64,000 bases of DNA from Planctomycetaceae bacterium (GCA_024642205.1 JAHEBQ010000003.1:56409-120408), one strand, 5' to 3'; counted from the first letter of the stretch, positions 9,603 through 20,314 are shown. The notes: generated from the letters alone by a model not told the origin. A program made the numbers and translations.

Positions 9603-11138
9603 CTAGCCTTGCCTTGCCCGTAATCGGGCATTCTTGCCCTGTCGTGGTGGTCGTTTATGTTTCGCACGGCTGGCATCGCCAGAAAATTCTGTCTGATTCA
9701 CCGAACTCCCAGGGTGCGATGCGGCAACCGCTGCGGATCGACGGGCATTAGTGACCGCCACGGCTTTGTCAGTTCGATCACGACGTCGACGTCGTTTACT
9801 CGATCGCTTGCCATCGGATGAGGCTCTGTCGGCAGTTGAACCAGAATCATTGGGACGAGTTCTGGTGGAAGAACCGGGACCGCCGGGACGGCGAGTCGGG
9901 AAAGAACGACCGGAGGCAGGGCGTTCCTTGGCACATTTTCCGTCGCCCGACTCGCGTGGCAGGCGAACCGACAATGTAGAGTCGACCGGTACGCTTTGTC
10001 CAATCAATCTCTCAATTGCAGAAAGATCGGATTGGTCTCCGGGACTGCAAAATGACAGCGCGATTCCCTCAGCTCCCGCTCGACCCGTCCGGCCGATTCG
10101 GTGGACGTAGGCTTCGGGCTCGATTGGCAGGTCAAAATTGATGACGTGCGTGACTCCGTCAATATCGATGCCGCGAGCGGCAACATCGGTCGCAACCAGA
10201 GCCGTTACAAACTGGTTTCGAAACGCATCGAGGGCACGCTGCCGAGCGTTTTGCGATTTGTTGCCATGGATCGCAGCCGCCTTGATTCCATTGCGATTGA
10301 GCCGTTCGGCAACGATATTGGCAGCACGTTTTGTCTTGGTAAATACGATCGCCCGTTGGGCGTTGCTCCCGGAAAGAATGCGCTGGAGTAGATCTTGCTT
10401 GCCGTTTCTCGGCACAAAGATAACCCGCTGCTCAATCTTGTCGACGCTCCGGGATTTCGGGGTCACGTTGACACTCACCGGATTGGTCAGCAGACTTTGC
10501 GTAAGTTCAATAATCGCCGGGGCCATTGTCGCCGAAAAGAACAGCGACTGCCGTTGCTTGGGTAGCTCACGGATAATTCGCCTGATGTCCGGCATGAATC
10601 CCATATCAAGCATTCGGTCGGCTTCGTCCAACACAAAAACTTCCAGCCGATCAAGTTGAATGTGCCCCTGGTTCATCAAATCCAGCAGGCGACCCGGGGT
10701 CGCGACCAGCACGTGGGAACCCCGATTCAGCGTACGAACCTGACTGATCTGGTTAACACCGCCATAGACCAGGGCGTGCCGGATTTTGAGGTGCTTGCCA
10801 TAGGTTGCAAAACTCTCACCGATTTGAATCGCCAACTCACGCGTCGGTGCCAACACCAGCACGAACGGACGATTCGGCAATGCAGCTCGATTTTGGGCAC
10901 CCAGGCGGTTGAGGATCGGAAGCGCAAACGCGGCGGTCTTACCGGTTCCCGTCTGGGCACACCCCAATATGTCGCGGCATTTCAAAGCCGCAGGAATTGT
11001 CTGTGCCTGAATCGGCGTCGGTGTCTCGTAGTTTTCGCCGGCCACAGCACGCTGCAAAGGCTCGATCAGGTCTAGTTCCTTAAATGTCTTCAACGGTTTT
11101 CTTTCTTGTATGATTTCCAGTTTGCCAGTGCATGGCAT
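9603..11138 (-). CDS. DEAD-box RNA helicase, RhlE type
   Basis: All superfamily 2 motifs are present: the Q motif (TPIQAQTIP), AQTGTGKT, PTREL, TPGR, DEAD, SAT, the FTKTKR strand, ATDVAARGID and HRIGRTGRAG. The core spans about 380 residues. It is followed by a basic, disordered tail of about 130 residues rich in Arg, Lys and Ser that probably binds RNA or ribosomal precursors. The enzyme unwinds RNA duplexes with ATP, in RhlE relatives during ribosome maturation and cold growth. I chose the ATG at 11138 because GGAG sits just upstream; a TTG at 11093 is an alternative. Product 511 residues. Confidence 0.93.
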   Translation of the reverse strand: MPCTGKLEIIQERKPLKTFKELDLIEPLQRAVAGENYETPTPIQAQTIPAALKCRDILGCAQTGTGKTAAFALPILNRLGAQNRAALPNRPFVLVLAPTRELAIQIGESFATYGKHLKIRHALVYGGVNQISQVRTLNRGSHVLVATPGRLLDLMNQGHIQLDRLEVFVLDEADRMLDMGFMPDIRRIIRELPKQRQSLFFSATMAPAIIELTQSLLTNPVSVNVTPKSRSVDKIEQRVIFVPRNGKQDLLQRILSGSNAQRAIVFTKTKRAANIVAERLNRNGIKAAAIHGNKSQNARQRALDAFRNQFVTALVATDVAARGIDIDGVTHVINFDLPIEPEAYVHRIGRTGRAGAEGIALSFCSPGDQSDLSAIERLIGQSVPVDSTLSVRLPRESGDGKCAKERPASGRSFPTRRPGGPGSSTRTRPNDSGSTADRASSDGKRSSKRRRRRDRTDKAVAVTNARRSAAVAASHPGSSVNQTEFSGDASRAKHKRPPRQGKNARLRARQG

Positions 11139-11915
11139 TTTGCTCCGCAACATGGCGTCTGCTCACATAGCAAAACGGCTCCAAAATTTGCGCGCAACAC
11201 AGTTGAATGCGTGAGGTCTGATGCGGATGGGCGAACAATTCGCGGGATGAACCAACATCAACCTGGATCAGGCAAACGCCATTTTCATGGCCAACTCTGG
11301 ACAAACAAGAAAGTCGCAAAGTTCAGTGCGTCCATCATGACGCCGGCCGCTCTCCATCCGAATTCGTATTGTTCGAATCAATGGCTCGCTGCAAAAGTGC
11401 GCAGCCACCGGCTGACACGTATCAAAGGGGCGACGGGGAGATCCAGTTCTCAACCGCCCCGCGGGTCGGAAAACGCTTCCGCTCTGGTTGAGCAACGCGT
11501 TTCTCGTTTTCGTCCGACCACATCAACTGCTCCCTCTTGAGAAAGGAACCGTCTTCGCTGATTATCATACACACAATCACCGCGAGGACTAGGCCAAAAG
11601 CCTGAGCGATTGAATATTGGGGTTAACTCTCCGATCTTGCCATTCCAAGTTACCGATTGGGGTATCTGTTGGGCCGTCCCCGTGTGGCCATGAACAGGTT
11701 CTTCGCGTTCGCAACGATAACTGCATGATCCGTTGGCGTGTTATCATGGGATCACCGACCCAACCCGCCACGGGAGGGAAGATACTGGGCAGGTTTCCAG
11801 CTGTTGATTCTCATCGGTTCTCGACAGGCAGGAGTACTCGTCGTACGGTTGAAGACTTGCGCATCTATCGTGTTGAACTTGCCAGATGTCCGTTGGATTT
11901 TTTCCCTTGTTAAGC
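11139..11915. other. Intergenic region without a recognised gene
   Basis: About 780 bases lie between the helicase and the DUF1549/DUF1553 gene, which are divergently transcribed. Open frames exist on both strands, but their translations are low in hydrophobic structure and match nothing I recognise. Promoters for both flanking genes should be here. Confidence 0.5.
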
Positions 11916-14246
11916 ATGCCATCCAAGACCCTTCGCCAAGCCCTGGTACCGCTCCTACTGGTGATGCGGATCCCGTGTTGCGCGATGGCGCAGGCGAACC
12001 AACCCATCGACTTCAGCAACCAGATCCGACCCATCCTTTCGGAAAACTGCTTTTTCTGTCATGGTCCGGATGCAAAACAGCGACAGTCCGACTTGCGGCT
12101 GGACGTCGAGGCCGATGCCAAACGTACGTTTAAAGCGGGCGATGCCGAAGCCAGCGAGCTGTTTGCCCGGATCACATCGGATGACATCGACGAACGGATG
12201 CCTCCTCCAGAGTCGAATCGCCAACTCACGCGACAACAGATCACATTGATTCAGCGTTGGATCAATGAGGGGGGAACATGGGAGCAGCATTGGGCTTACA
12301 CGAGAATCGCCAAGCCAGACGTTGAGGCCACGCATGCGATCGACTTCTTCGTTTCACAGAAACTCAAGCAAAACAACCTGGACTTTTCGCCGGCCGCCGA
12401 TCGGGCCACGCTAATCCGTCGCGTCAGTCTTGATTTGACCGGTCTTCCTCCGACGCTGGATCAACTCGACGAATTCCTTGCCGACCGATCGCCGGAGGCC
12501 TACGAGAATATGGTTGATCGATTCCTGGCTGCGGATGCCTATGGGGAACGCATGGCCTGGATTTGGCTCGATGCCGCCCGCTACGCCGACACCAACGGTT
12601 ACCAGGGCGACAACGAGCGAACCATGTGGCCTTGGCGCGATTGGGTAATTCAAGCTTACAACGACAACCTGCCGTTTGATCAGTTTTCTCAATGGCAGCT
12701 CGCCGGTGACCTGCTGCCCGATGCGACGCAGGCACAAATCCTGGCGACCGGATTCAATCGCAATCATCCGATCAACGGGGAAGGTGGCAGGATCCCGGAA
12801 GAAAACCGGGTCGATTACGTGATGGACATGGCGGAAACAACGGGCACTCTTTGGCTGGGATTGACGTTCAACTGTTGCCGGTGCCACGATCACAAGTACG
12901 ACCAACTGACGCAGGACGATTACTACAGCCTGTTTGCTTTTTTTGACCAGACGCCGATTACGGGTGAAGGCGGAAATGCCCAATCGCCTCCGGTGATCGC
13001 CATTCCGGACCAAACCCAACAGGAACGCAAATCCAACCTCGAAAACTCAATTGCGAAACTAATCGATCAGCGAAATCAACTTGGCGAACCAGACGACAAC
13101 CCGCGTTTCCAGGAACTGGAAGAACAGCTTAAAACGGAACAGGAGAAGCTCAAATCGCTTGACAGGCAGATCCCCAAAGTCATGGTTATGGCGGACATGC
13201 CCGAGCCGCGCAAGAGTTACCGTCTCAATCGTGGCTCTTACCAGCAACCACTCAACGAAGTTTTTGCACGGGTGCCGGAAATGCTTCCCCCGCTACCGGA
13301 AAACGCGAAGGCCAACCGGCTCGCGCTCGCCCAATGGTTATTTGACCCTTCCAATCCACTCACGCCCCGGGTGACTGTCAATCGGCTTTGGGCCCAGTTT
13401 TTTGGAATCGGAATTGTCAAAACGACTGAGAATCTCGGCGTCCAGGGCGAGCCGCCAAGCCACCCGGAATTGCTGGATTGGCTGGCCGCAGAATACCGCG
13501 ACAGTGGCTGGGATACGAAGCACATGATTCGCTTGATCGTAACAAGCCAAACGTACAGGCAGTCTTCGAAAACGAATCAAAGGCTTCAGGAACTCGACCC
13601 GGAAAACCGTCTGCTGGCCCGCGGTTCGAGATTTCGGATGCCGTCGTGGATGATACGCGATCATGCCTTGGCCGCCAGCGGCAGACTGGTTCGTGCGATC
13701 GGAGGGAAACCGGTTAACAGCTACCAGCCCTCCGGCGTCTGGGAGGAATCCAGTTTCGGCAACAAGAAATACCAACTCGGTTCAGGCGACGAGCTTTACC
13801 GCCGCAGTATTTACACTTTCTGGCGGCGGATCGCCGCCCCGACCATCATCTTCGACAACGCCGACCGAATGACGTGTTCGGTCACAACCTATCGGACCAA
13901 CACACCCCTGCACGCACTTTCCACATTCAACGATGTGACGTTTGTGGAAGCCTCACGATTAATGGCGACAGACGTTTTGCGACTGAAATTGAGTGAACCT
14001 GAGTCGTTGGATCTGATTTTCAAGCGAGTCGTCGGTCGTCCGATCCGACCGGACGAAACGCAAATCCTGCTCGCGGCTCTCGTTCGCACCCGCAACCAAT
14101 ATTGCCGTGAACTGGAATCCGCCAAATCGTTTCTGGAAATCGGCGAATCTCCCGCGTCCGGGGAAATCGAAACCGTAACCTTGGCCAGTTGGACCAGTTT
14201 GTGTTTGGCGGTGCTTAATCTGGATGAAGCGCTAACTCGTCAGTGA
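11916..14246 (+). CDS. Planctomycete-type cytochrome c / DUF1549 / DUF1553 exported protein
   Basis: The 776-residue protein starts with a signal peptide (about 30 residues). A PSD1-type heme domain follows, with CFFCHGPDAKQRQSDLRLD containing C-x2-C-H for covalent heme c. Then come DUF1549 (LIRRVSLDLTGLPPTLDQLDEFL) and, after a Gln/Glu-rich coiled-coil linker (about 370-420), DUF1553 (HPELLDWLAAEYRDSGWDTKHMIRLIV through TNTPLHALSTFND). This architecture is nearly confined to Planctomycetota and relatives and is thought to act outside the cytoplasm in polymer breakdown; the chemistry is unknown. It is followed by a DUF1501 gene, its usual partner. The ATG at 11916 gives a proper signal peptide; the frame is open 30 bases further upstream. 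Confidence 0.93.
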   Translation: MPSKTLRQALVPLLLVMRIPCCAMAQANQPIDFSNQIRPILSENCFFCHGPDAKQRQSDLRLDVEADAKRTFKAGDAEASELFARITSDDIDERMPPPESNRQLTRQQITLIQRWINEGGTWEQHWAYTRIAKPDVEATHAIDFFVSQKLKQNNLDFSPAADRATLIRRVSLDLTGLPPTLDQLDEFLADRSPEAYENMVDRFLAADAYGERMAWIWLDAARYADTNGYQGDNERTMWPWRDWVIQAYNDNLPFDQFSQWQLAGDLLPDATQAQILATGFNRNHPINGEGGRIPEENRVDYVMDMAETTGTLWLGLTFNCCRCHDHKYDQLTQDDYYSLFAFFDQTPITGEGGNAQSPPVIAIPDQTQQERKSNLENSIAKLIDQRNQLGEPDDNPRFQELEEQLKTEQEKLKSLDRQIPKVMVMADMPEPRKSYRLNRGSYQQPLNEVFARVPEMLPPLPENAKANRLALAQWLFDPSNPLTPRVTVNRLWAQFFGIGIVKTTENLGVQGEPPSHPELLDWLAAEYRDSGWDTKHMIRLIVTSQTYRQSSKTNQRLQELDPENRLLARGSRFRMPSWMIRDHALAASGRLVRAIGGKPVNSYQPSGVWEESSFGNKKYQLGSGDELYRRSIYTFWRRIAAPTIIFDNADRMTCSVTTYRTNTPLHALSTFNDVTFVEASRLMATDVLRLKLSEPESLDLIFKRVVGRPIRPDETQILLAALVRTRNQYCRELESAKSFLEIGESPASGEIETVTLASWTSLCLAVLNLDEALTRQ

Positions 14247-14352
14247 GGAACCCATTTTAATCCACTTCAAGACGCTAACCATGGCATTCAATGGAACGAC
14301 CGAACCATGTCCAAAGTGAATCCGACTCGGGCGAAACGCGGGGAATCAATCA

Positions 14353-15858
14353 ATGAATCAGCACCCATCAATCCAGCTTCATGCCACACGGCGGGAGTTT
14401 TTCGGGCGTACCGCAAACGGAATTGGGGCGGCTGCTCTGGCGAACATGCTGGCCCAAACGGGTCTTGCACTTGATCCGGGAAACCGACCACATTCGGGCA
14501 ACCCGGGAGCGGATCCAACCCAAGGCGCGCGTCTGGGAGGTTTGCCGGGTCTTCCTCATTTTGCTCCAAAAGCGAGACGCGTGATCGCATTGATTCAAAA
14601 CGGCGCCCCATCGCATGCCGATCTCTTCGATTGGAAACCGGAATTGGCCAAAATGCACGGACAGCCTGTGCCCGAACACTTCATCGCCGGAAAACGATTC
14701 AGCACGATGACCGGCCAGGCGGACGGGAAGCTGATGCTCGCGCCGATCGAGCCATTCAAGCAACGAGGGCGCTCGGGAGCCTGGGTCAGTGACATGCTCC
14801 CCTACACTGCCTCGATCGCGGACGAGTTGACGTTCGTCAAAGGAATGCACACCGATGCGGTCAACCACGCGCCGGCGATCAGTTTTCTGCTTAGTGGTGC
14901 CCAGATCCCGGGCCGGCCGTCCCTTGGATCGTGGATGAACTACGGAATCGGCAGTGAAGTCGAAGATCTGCCGAATTTCATCGTGATGACATCGGTTTCC
15001 AAAAACACGACCTGCGGTCAGATCTTTTACGACTTTTACTGGGGCAACGGGTTTCTGCCCTCGAAACATCAAGGTGTCAAGTTTCGTGGATCCGGAGATC
15101 CAGTACTGTATCTTTCCAATCCTTCCGGGATGAGCCGGCAGATGCGCCGGGACTGGCTCGACGACCTCGCTCAGCTCAATCAAAGACAACTTGATGACTT
15201 TGGCGATCCGGAAATCGCGACCCGAATTGCTCAATACGAGATGGCCTTCAAGATGCAGGCCAGCGTGCCCGCCCTCATCGACCTTTCGGACGAACCACAA
15301 TCGGTCCTCGACATGTATGGACCCGGCGTCGAAGAACCAGGAACGTTTGCCCACAACTGTTTGCTGGCGCGACGGCTTGCCGAGCGAGGAGTTGGCTTCA
15401 CTCAACTGATGCATGCGGGCTGGGATCAGCACAACAGTTTGACGACCGAGTTTTATACGCAGTGCCGTGACACCGATCAGGCAAGTGCTGCATTGGTGAT
15501 GGATCTGAAACAGCGTGGCATGCTCGACGACACACTGGTGATCTGGGGTGGCGAGTTCGGGCGAACCCCGTTTATTCAGGGTGAGTTCAATAACCGCGCC
15601 CGCTGGGGCCGCGACCATCATCCCTACGCCTACACCATGTGGATGGCTGGAGCAGGATTGAAACCAGGACTCAGTTACGGTCAGACCGACGAACTGGCAA
15701 TGAATGTGGTCCATGATCCGGTTCATATTCACGATTTCCAGGCCACGATCTTGCACCTGCTCGGAATCAACCACGAAAAATTGACCTATCGGTTCCAGGG
15801 ACGTCAATTCCGATTGACCGATGTACACGGGCGTGTCGTCCATGAATTGATCGCGTGA
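14353..15858 (+). CDS. DUF1501 family exported protein, TAT substrate
   Basis: This 501-residue protein has a twin-arginine leader (TRREFFGRTANGIGAAALA). The alkaline-phosphatase-like DUF1501 domain follows, recognisable by APKARRVIALIQNGAPSHADLFDWKP near the start, the GAWVSDMLPYTA segment and the GGEFGRTPF and GRDHHPYAYTMWMAGAG motifs near the end. Paired with the preceding DUF1549/DUF1553 gene (106 bases upstream), it forms the standard two-gene unit of planctomycetes. A phosphatase- or sulfatase-like metal site is likely from the fold, but no substrate is known. Confidence 0.93.
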   Translation: MNQHPSIQLHATRREFFGRTANGIGAAALANMLAQTGLALDPGNRPHSGNPGADPTQGARLGGLPGLPHFAPKARRVIALIQNGAPSHADLFDWKPELAKMHGQPVPEHFIAGKRFSTMTGQADGKLMLAPIEPFKQRGRSGAWVSDMLPYTASIADELTFVKGMHTDAVNHAPAISFLLSGAQIPGRPSLGSWMNYGIGSEVEDLPNFIVMTSVSKNTTCGQIFYDFYWGNGFLPSKHQGVKFRGSGDPVLYLSNPSGMSRQMRRDWLDDLAQLNQRQLDDFGDPEIATRIAQYEMAFKMQASVPALIDLSDEPQSVLDMYGPGVEEPGTFAHNCLLARRLAERGVGFTQLMHAGWDQHNSLTTEFYTQCRDTDQASAALVMDLKQRGMLDDTLVIWGGEFGRTPFIQGEFNNRARWGRDHHPYAYTMWMAGAGLKPGLSYGQTDELAMNVVHDPVHIHDFQATILHLLGINHEKLTYRFQGRQFRLTDVHGRVVHELIA

Positions 15859-15890
15859 GTCCGCCAGCATTCATGCAATCGCGGACTTTT
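15858..15890 (+). terminator. Probable terminator of the DUF1549/DUF1501 pair
   Basis: A 7-bp stem (AGTCCGC 15858-15864 with GCGGACT 15881-15887) is followed by a short T run. It starts at the last base of the DUF1501 stop codon. The loop is 16 bases, longer than usual. Confidence 0.55.
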
Positions 15891-16140
15891 CGACTCCAGC
15901 CCTGCTGGACGACGTCCGATTCAACATCGAAATGCAAATATCCGGGAACCGGAGGATTGCTTGATCACAACTTGAAATCGCGATTGACGAGTGACCGGCG
16001 ACTCCAAAACACAGTTGAAATTTCCTGAAATCCGCGCCCGTAATCTGCCTTTCTCCCAAAATTCACAACGTTCGCCGCCATTTCTTTGTTACGATAACCA
16101 TGTCCCCAACATCATTTTTGCGATCCAAAGGTAAATCGAA

Positions 16141-18135
16141 TTGAACCCACCTGACACCTCAACTTCCTCTGAAATTGAACCGTGCGAGCGATTGAAAAAC
16201 CGCCCGCACAATATCGCCGAAAACCTGGCTGCTGATTCCGACTGGACCATCGACGATGCGCGTGAGTTGTACGGAATCCAGCGTTGGGGAATGGGATATT
16301 TTGGTATCTCTGAACAGGGCAATGCGACCGTCGAAGCACCCACGATCAATGGCGTGAAAACGATCGATTTTTCCGAGATCCTCGACGGACTCAAACAGCG
16401 AGGTCTCGACATGCCGGTCATGCTGCGGTTGGAAAACCTGCTGGACGACCGAATCACGCAATTGAATGAAGGATTTGCTTCGGCGATCCGGGAGACAAAC
16501 TACCACGGCGAGTACCGGGCGGTATTTCCAATCAAGGTGAACCAGCAGAACCACGTGATTGCGGAAATTGCACGTTTCGGCGAACGATTCAATCATGGGC
16601 TGGAAGCTGGCAGCAAAGCCGAGTTGTTGATTGCCTTGTCAACCTTACCGTCCAATGACAGTTTGATTGTATGCAATGGCTACAAGGACGAGGAGTTCAT
16701 TGACCTCGGCTTACAGGCACGGCGGATGGGACTGCTGGTCTTCTTCGTCATTGAAACGCCCAAAGAGGTACCGATCATCCTCAGGAGAGCCAAACATTGG
16801 GGCATCGAACCGCTGATCGGTGTGCGTGTGAAACTCTCGACGCAGGTCGACGGACACTGGAGCAACGATGCGGGCGATCGGAGTCTGTTTGGGCTATCCA
16901 CGGTGCAACTGATTGAAATCATCGATCTGCTCCGCGAAGCGGAAATGCTCCATTGCCTGCAGATGCTTCATTTTCATCTTGGCAGCCAAATCCCAAACAT
17001 CCGCAATATCCGCGATGGCGTCACGGAAGCGTGTCGATTCTATCTGGACCTGATCAAAGAGGGTGCCCCCATGGGTTACTTCGATCTGGGCGGTGGACTG
17101 GCAGTGGACTATGACGGATCGGCAAGTATTGATGGTCACAGCCGCAACTACGACCTCGACGAATACTGTGTTGACATCATTGAGTCGATCATGGCGTCGC
17201 TCGATCCCCACAACGTAGCGCATCCAACGATCGTCTCGGAATCCGGTCGCTGGACCGTCGCACCGATGTCAGTTTTATTGTTTGACATTCTGGATGTCAA
17301 CGATTTTCAACCTCTACCTCTCCCCGATCCGCTCCCCGAAGGGATTCACTCCTCGATTGATTTCCTGATCGACATTCTCCGTCACATCAAAGTCCGACGA
17401 CTTCAGGAAAACGTCAACGATGCGATCTATTACCGGGACAAAGCCCGCAGGGCGTTTCAAACGGGCCAAGTGAGCTTGCGCGAACGGGCCCTGGCCGAGA
17501 ACATCTGCCTCACGATCCTGCACCAGGTTGCCCAGCAGGTTCCGGAGATGAGCCGGCCTCCGGAGAGCCTGTTGTCGATCAAGGATTCACTTTCCGATAT
17601 CTACTACGGAAATTTCAGTGTGTTTCAGTCGCTCCCGGACGCGTGGGCAATCCAACAGATCTTTCCGGTAATGCCGGTCCATCGCCTGGATGAAGAACCG
17701 ACGCGCCACGCGATCATCGGCGATTTAACCTGCGACTGCGATGGTCAACTCAATCAGTTCGTGGGCACGGCCGCCAACACCAAAACATTGCGGTTGCATC
17801 AGCTCAGGGATGACGAAGCCTATTGCCTGGGTGTTTTTCTTGTCGGTGCATACCAGGAAACGCTCGGCGATCTGCACAACCTGTTTGGAGACACCAATAT
17901 CGTCAGTGTGCGCGTCACCGAAGCGGGGCAACTGGAGTTCGTCCGTGAACTCAAAGGGGACAGCATCGGTGATGTCTTGAGTTACGTGGAATACGAACCG
18001 CAGTCGATTTATGAACAGTTTCGCGCCCGTGCCGAGAAAGCCGTTCGAGAAGGAAAAATCACGGTGGCCCAGCGACAGGAAATGCTGCAGCTATTCAGCG
18101 AAAGCTTGAGAGGCTATACGTATTTTGAAGGCTGA
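16141..18135 (+). CDS. speA: Biosynthetic arginine decarboxylase
   Basis: The 664-residue length and sequence match SpeA, which converts arginine to agmatine, the first step of the alternative putrescine pathway. The PLP-binding lysine is K132 in AVFPIKVNQQNHV. The barrel continues with LHFHLGSQIPNIRNI and YFDLGGGLAVDYDGS. The second domain has SESGRW and GDLTCDCDG motifs, the cysteine of which lies at the active site. Translation starts at TTG. The gene is monocistronic, with a probable terminator downstream. No agmatinase gene is in the window. Confidence 0.95.
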   Translation: MNPPDTSTSSEIEPCERLKNRPHNIAENLAADSDWTIDDARELYGIQRWGMGYFGISEQGNATVEAPTINGVKTIDFSEILDGLKQRGLDMPVMLRLENLLDDRITQLNEGFASAIRETNYHGEYRAVFPIKVNQQNHVIAEIARFGERFNHGLEAGSKAELLIALSTLPSNDSLIVCNGYKDEEFIDLGLQARRMGLLVFFVIETPKEVPIILRRAKHWGIEPLIGVRVKLSTQVDGHWSNDAGDRSLFGLSTVQLIEIIDLLREAEMLHCLQMLHFHLGSQIPNIRNIRDGVTEACRFYLDLIKEGAPMGYFDLGGGLAVDYDGSASIDGHSRNYDLDEYCVDIIESIMASLDPHNVAHPTIVSESGRWTVAPMSVLLFDILDVNDFQPLPLPDPLPEGIHSSIDFLIDILRHIKVRRLQENVNDAIYYRDKARRAFQTGQVSLRERALAENICLTILHQVAQQVPEMSRPPESLLSIKDSLSDIYYGNFSVFQSLPDAWAIQQIFPVMPVHRLDEEPTRHAIIGDLTCDCDGQLNQFVGTAANTKTLRLHQLRDDEAYCLGVFLVGAYQETLGDLHNLFGDTNIVSVRVTEAGQLEFVRELKGDSIGDVLSYVEYEPQSIYEQFRARAEKAVREGKITVAQRQEMLQLFSESLRGYTYFEG

Positions 18136-18142
18136 TCGACAA

Positions 18143-18182
18143 CCTCCCGTGCTGTCCCCGGGGGTGAGGTCGGGTTTTTTAA
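18143..18182 (+). terminator. Possible terminator of speA
   Basis: An imperfect hairpin (ACCTC with GAGGT around a GC-rich loop) is followed by GGG and six T residues. It lies directly after the speA stop codon. Confidence 0.5.
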
Positions 18183-18302
18183 TGGTTATGGTTCAATCGC
18201 CTGCGCTATCGATCGCCATTCGCGGTTTGGAATTCTGATTGAACGGTCAACCGCCGAAACATCATCTTGATCAAAACCGCCAACCCGTCGAAGGATCCCA
18301 AC

Positions 18303-19970
18303 ATGAAAAGCCCGGCATTGAAGCTGATTATCGCGTTGGCATGTGGTTTGACCTGCGGCATCGCGGTGGTCTCGGCAACGTCGGAATTACCTGTCAGGAA
18401 TTCTGTCACCCTTGATGTTCAAACCGATCCGCGCCCGAATATCGTGATCATCCTGGTCGATGACATGGGGTTTTCGGACATCGGCTGCTATGGCGGTGAA
18501 ATTGAGACACCAAATGTGAACCGGCTGGCAAGTAACGGGCTTCGATTTACTCAATTCTATAACTGCGGCCGATGTTGTCCGACGCGAGCGAGTCTGATGA
18601 CCGGACTTCATCCTCACCAAACGGGAATCGGCCACATGACCGCCCCGCCCAACCAGCCCCTGGGAATTACGGGGCCGTACCAGGGCTACCTCAACGACCA
18701 CTGTGTCACGATCGCTCAGGTATTGAAGTCGTCAGGTTACCATACGTTAATGACCGGCAAATGGCATTTGGGTGCCAACGATCAAAACACCTGGCCTCGT
18801 CAGCGCGGGTTTGATTGCTACTACGGTGGAATTTCTGGGGCGTTCAACTACTTCAAGCCAGGCGGTAACCGAAAGATGACGCGCGGCAATGAACCGGTGA
18901 TGACCGGCGCCGATTTCTATAGCACTGACACGTTTACCGACGAAGCCTGCAAGTACATTTCGGAAGTCACCCAGGCAGACGACGAACCTTTTTTCCTGTA
19001 CCTGGCCTACAACGCCCCTCACTGGCCACTGCAACCGAAGTGGGATGAGTTTCAAAAGTACAAAGGCAAATACTCAAGAGGCTGGGAAGCGTTAATGGAA
19101 TCGCGATTGGCCAGGCAGAAAGAAATCGGCCTGTTCCCCGCCGACCTCACGCCGGCTCCTCACGTCGGTCCGAAATGGGATTCGCTTGACGTCCGGCAAC
19201 GAGACGAACTTGATTCCATTCAGGCTGCCTACGCGGGGTGCATCGACTCGATCGACCAGAACATTGGCAAGCTTACCCGGCACCTGGAATCGCTGGGCAA
19301 ACTAGACAATACATTGATCTTTTTTCTTTCGGACAACGGCGCGTGTCAGGAAGGCGGACAACTCGGCAGATTCGAAGAGGGCTGGGAGAAGAACTCGCCA
19401 TTGGAAACAACGGAAGGTATTCGCCAGGGATTGGCCTGGGCCAATGCCTCCAATACGCCGTTTCGCTTGTACAAACATTTCCTGCACGAAGGCGGTGCGT
19501 GCACGCCAATGATTGCATTTTGGCCAAACGGGATCGCGGCCAAAGATCGTGGATCGTTTGTACGCCAGTTCGGTTACTTGCCTGATTTCATGGCGACCTG
19601 TGTCGAAATCGCTGGGGCAACGTATCCCGATAATGTCCCTCCCTGTGTCGGTGTGTCGTTACTATCCGTACTCAAAGGGAGTTCCGAACCGATTCACGTG
19701 GAGCCGATCTACTGGGAACACGAAGGGAATGCAGCGATGCGGTGGGGCAACTGGAAACTGGTCCGAGAATACAAAAAGCCATGGGAGTTGTACAACATCA
19801 CGGTCGACCGAACCGAATTAAACGATCTGGCGGAATCCAAATCACCCAAGAAAAACGAAATGGTCTCAATGTGGGAAGCCTGGGCAGTCAAAAACCAAGT
19901 CGCGTATCCTGAACGATTTAACATGTATGAGTTCTTGAACAAAAAGAAAAAACAGAACCAGAACCAGTAA
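18303..19970 (+). CDS. Exported arylsulfatase-family sulfatase
   Basis: The 555-residue protein has a signal peptide (LKLIIALACGLTCGIAVVSA) and the sulfatase N-terminal metal site NIVIILVDDMGFSDIGCYGGEIETPN. The catalytic cysteine that is converted to formylglycine is C91 in C-C-P-T-R, followed by the family signature ASLMTGLHPHQTG. GKWHLG and DNGACQEGG motifs complete the active site. It hydrolyses sulfate esters outside the cytoplasm, probably on algal polysaccharides. It is one of four sulfatases within 12 kb and needs a formylglycine-generating enzyme, which is not in the window. The ATG at 18303 is preferred over an upstream TTG at 18267 because it directly precedes the signal peptide. 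Confidence 0.93.
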   Translation: MKSPALKLIIALACGLTCGIAVVSATSELPVRNSVTLDVQTDPRPNIVIILVDDMGFSDIGCYGGEIETPNVNRLASNGLRFTQFYNCGRCCPTRASLMTGLHPHQTGIGHMTAPPNQPLGITGPYQGYLNDHCVTIAQVLKSSGYHTLMTGKWHLGANDQNTWPRQRGFDCYYGGISGAFNYFKPGGNRKMTRGNEPVMTGADFYSTDTFTDEACKYISEVTQADDEPFFLYLAYNAPHWPLQPKWDEFQKYKGKYSRGWEALMESRLARQKEIGLFPADLTPAPHVGPKWDSLDVRQRDELDSIQAAYAGCIDSIDQNIGKLTRHLESLGKLDNTLIFFLSDNGACQEGGQLGRFEEGWEKNSPLETTEGIRQGLAWANASNTPFRLYKHFLHEGGACTPMIAFWPNGIAAKDRGSFVRQFGYLPDFMATCVEIAGATYPDNVPPCVGVSLLSVLKGSSEPIHVEPIYWEHEGNAAMRWGNWKLVREYKKPWELYNITVDRTELNDLAESKSPKKNEMVSMWEAWAVKNQVAYPERFNMYEFLNKKKKQNQNQ

Positions 19971-20314
19971 GAAAAGACAAACAATGTTGGATCACGCCAG
20001 GGTCCCAGACCATTCGTCCGACATCGTACCTGACGACAAACAGGTTTCAGCTGATTTCGGTCGCGGTTCTCGACCGTCGTCGACTCGACCGGGCCCGAAG
20101 ATTCAGGCGATGGAGAGCCCGTTGCGTTGATCGCGACCGGCGGTACCGGCTTGCTGGTGACCGTCTTGACGCGAATTTCGGTTCACCCCAAGGAAGATCA
20201 GATCTTGCAGTGGCGATTGAACTCCGTCCGGCAAAACGACAGGTTTTCATTCCTGCCTGCGTTCCGGCGTCCGAGATGCTGGTATGCAGGCGGCAAACGG
20301 CCAACGCGGTCAAA
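19971..20314. other. Gap between convergent sulfatase genes
   Basis: About 340 bases lie between the two convergent sulfatase genes. Nothing convincing is coded here, and I did not see a clear terminator. Confidence 0.5.

Noticed and set aside
11345-11400. tRNA-like GTTCGAATC sequence near 11372
   Set aside because: No matching acceptor stem, anticodon stem or CCA end could be built around it.
11106-11540. 144-codon frame on the plus strand after the helicase start region
   Set aside because: It runs antisense to the helicase start and has a low-complexity composition with no motif.
14368-15870. 500-codon antisense frame on the minus strand across the DUF1501 gene
   Set aside because: The plus-strand frame has a TAT signal and DUF1501 motifs, so the antisense frame is an artefact of codon bias.
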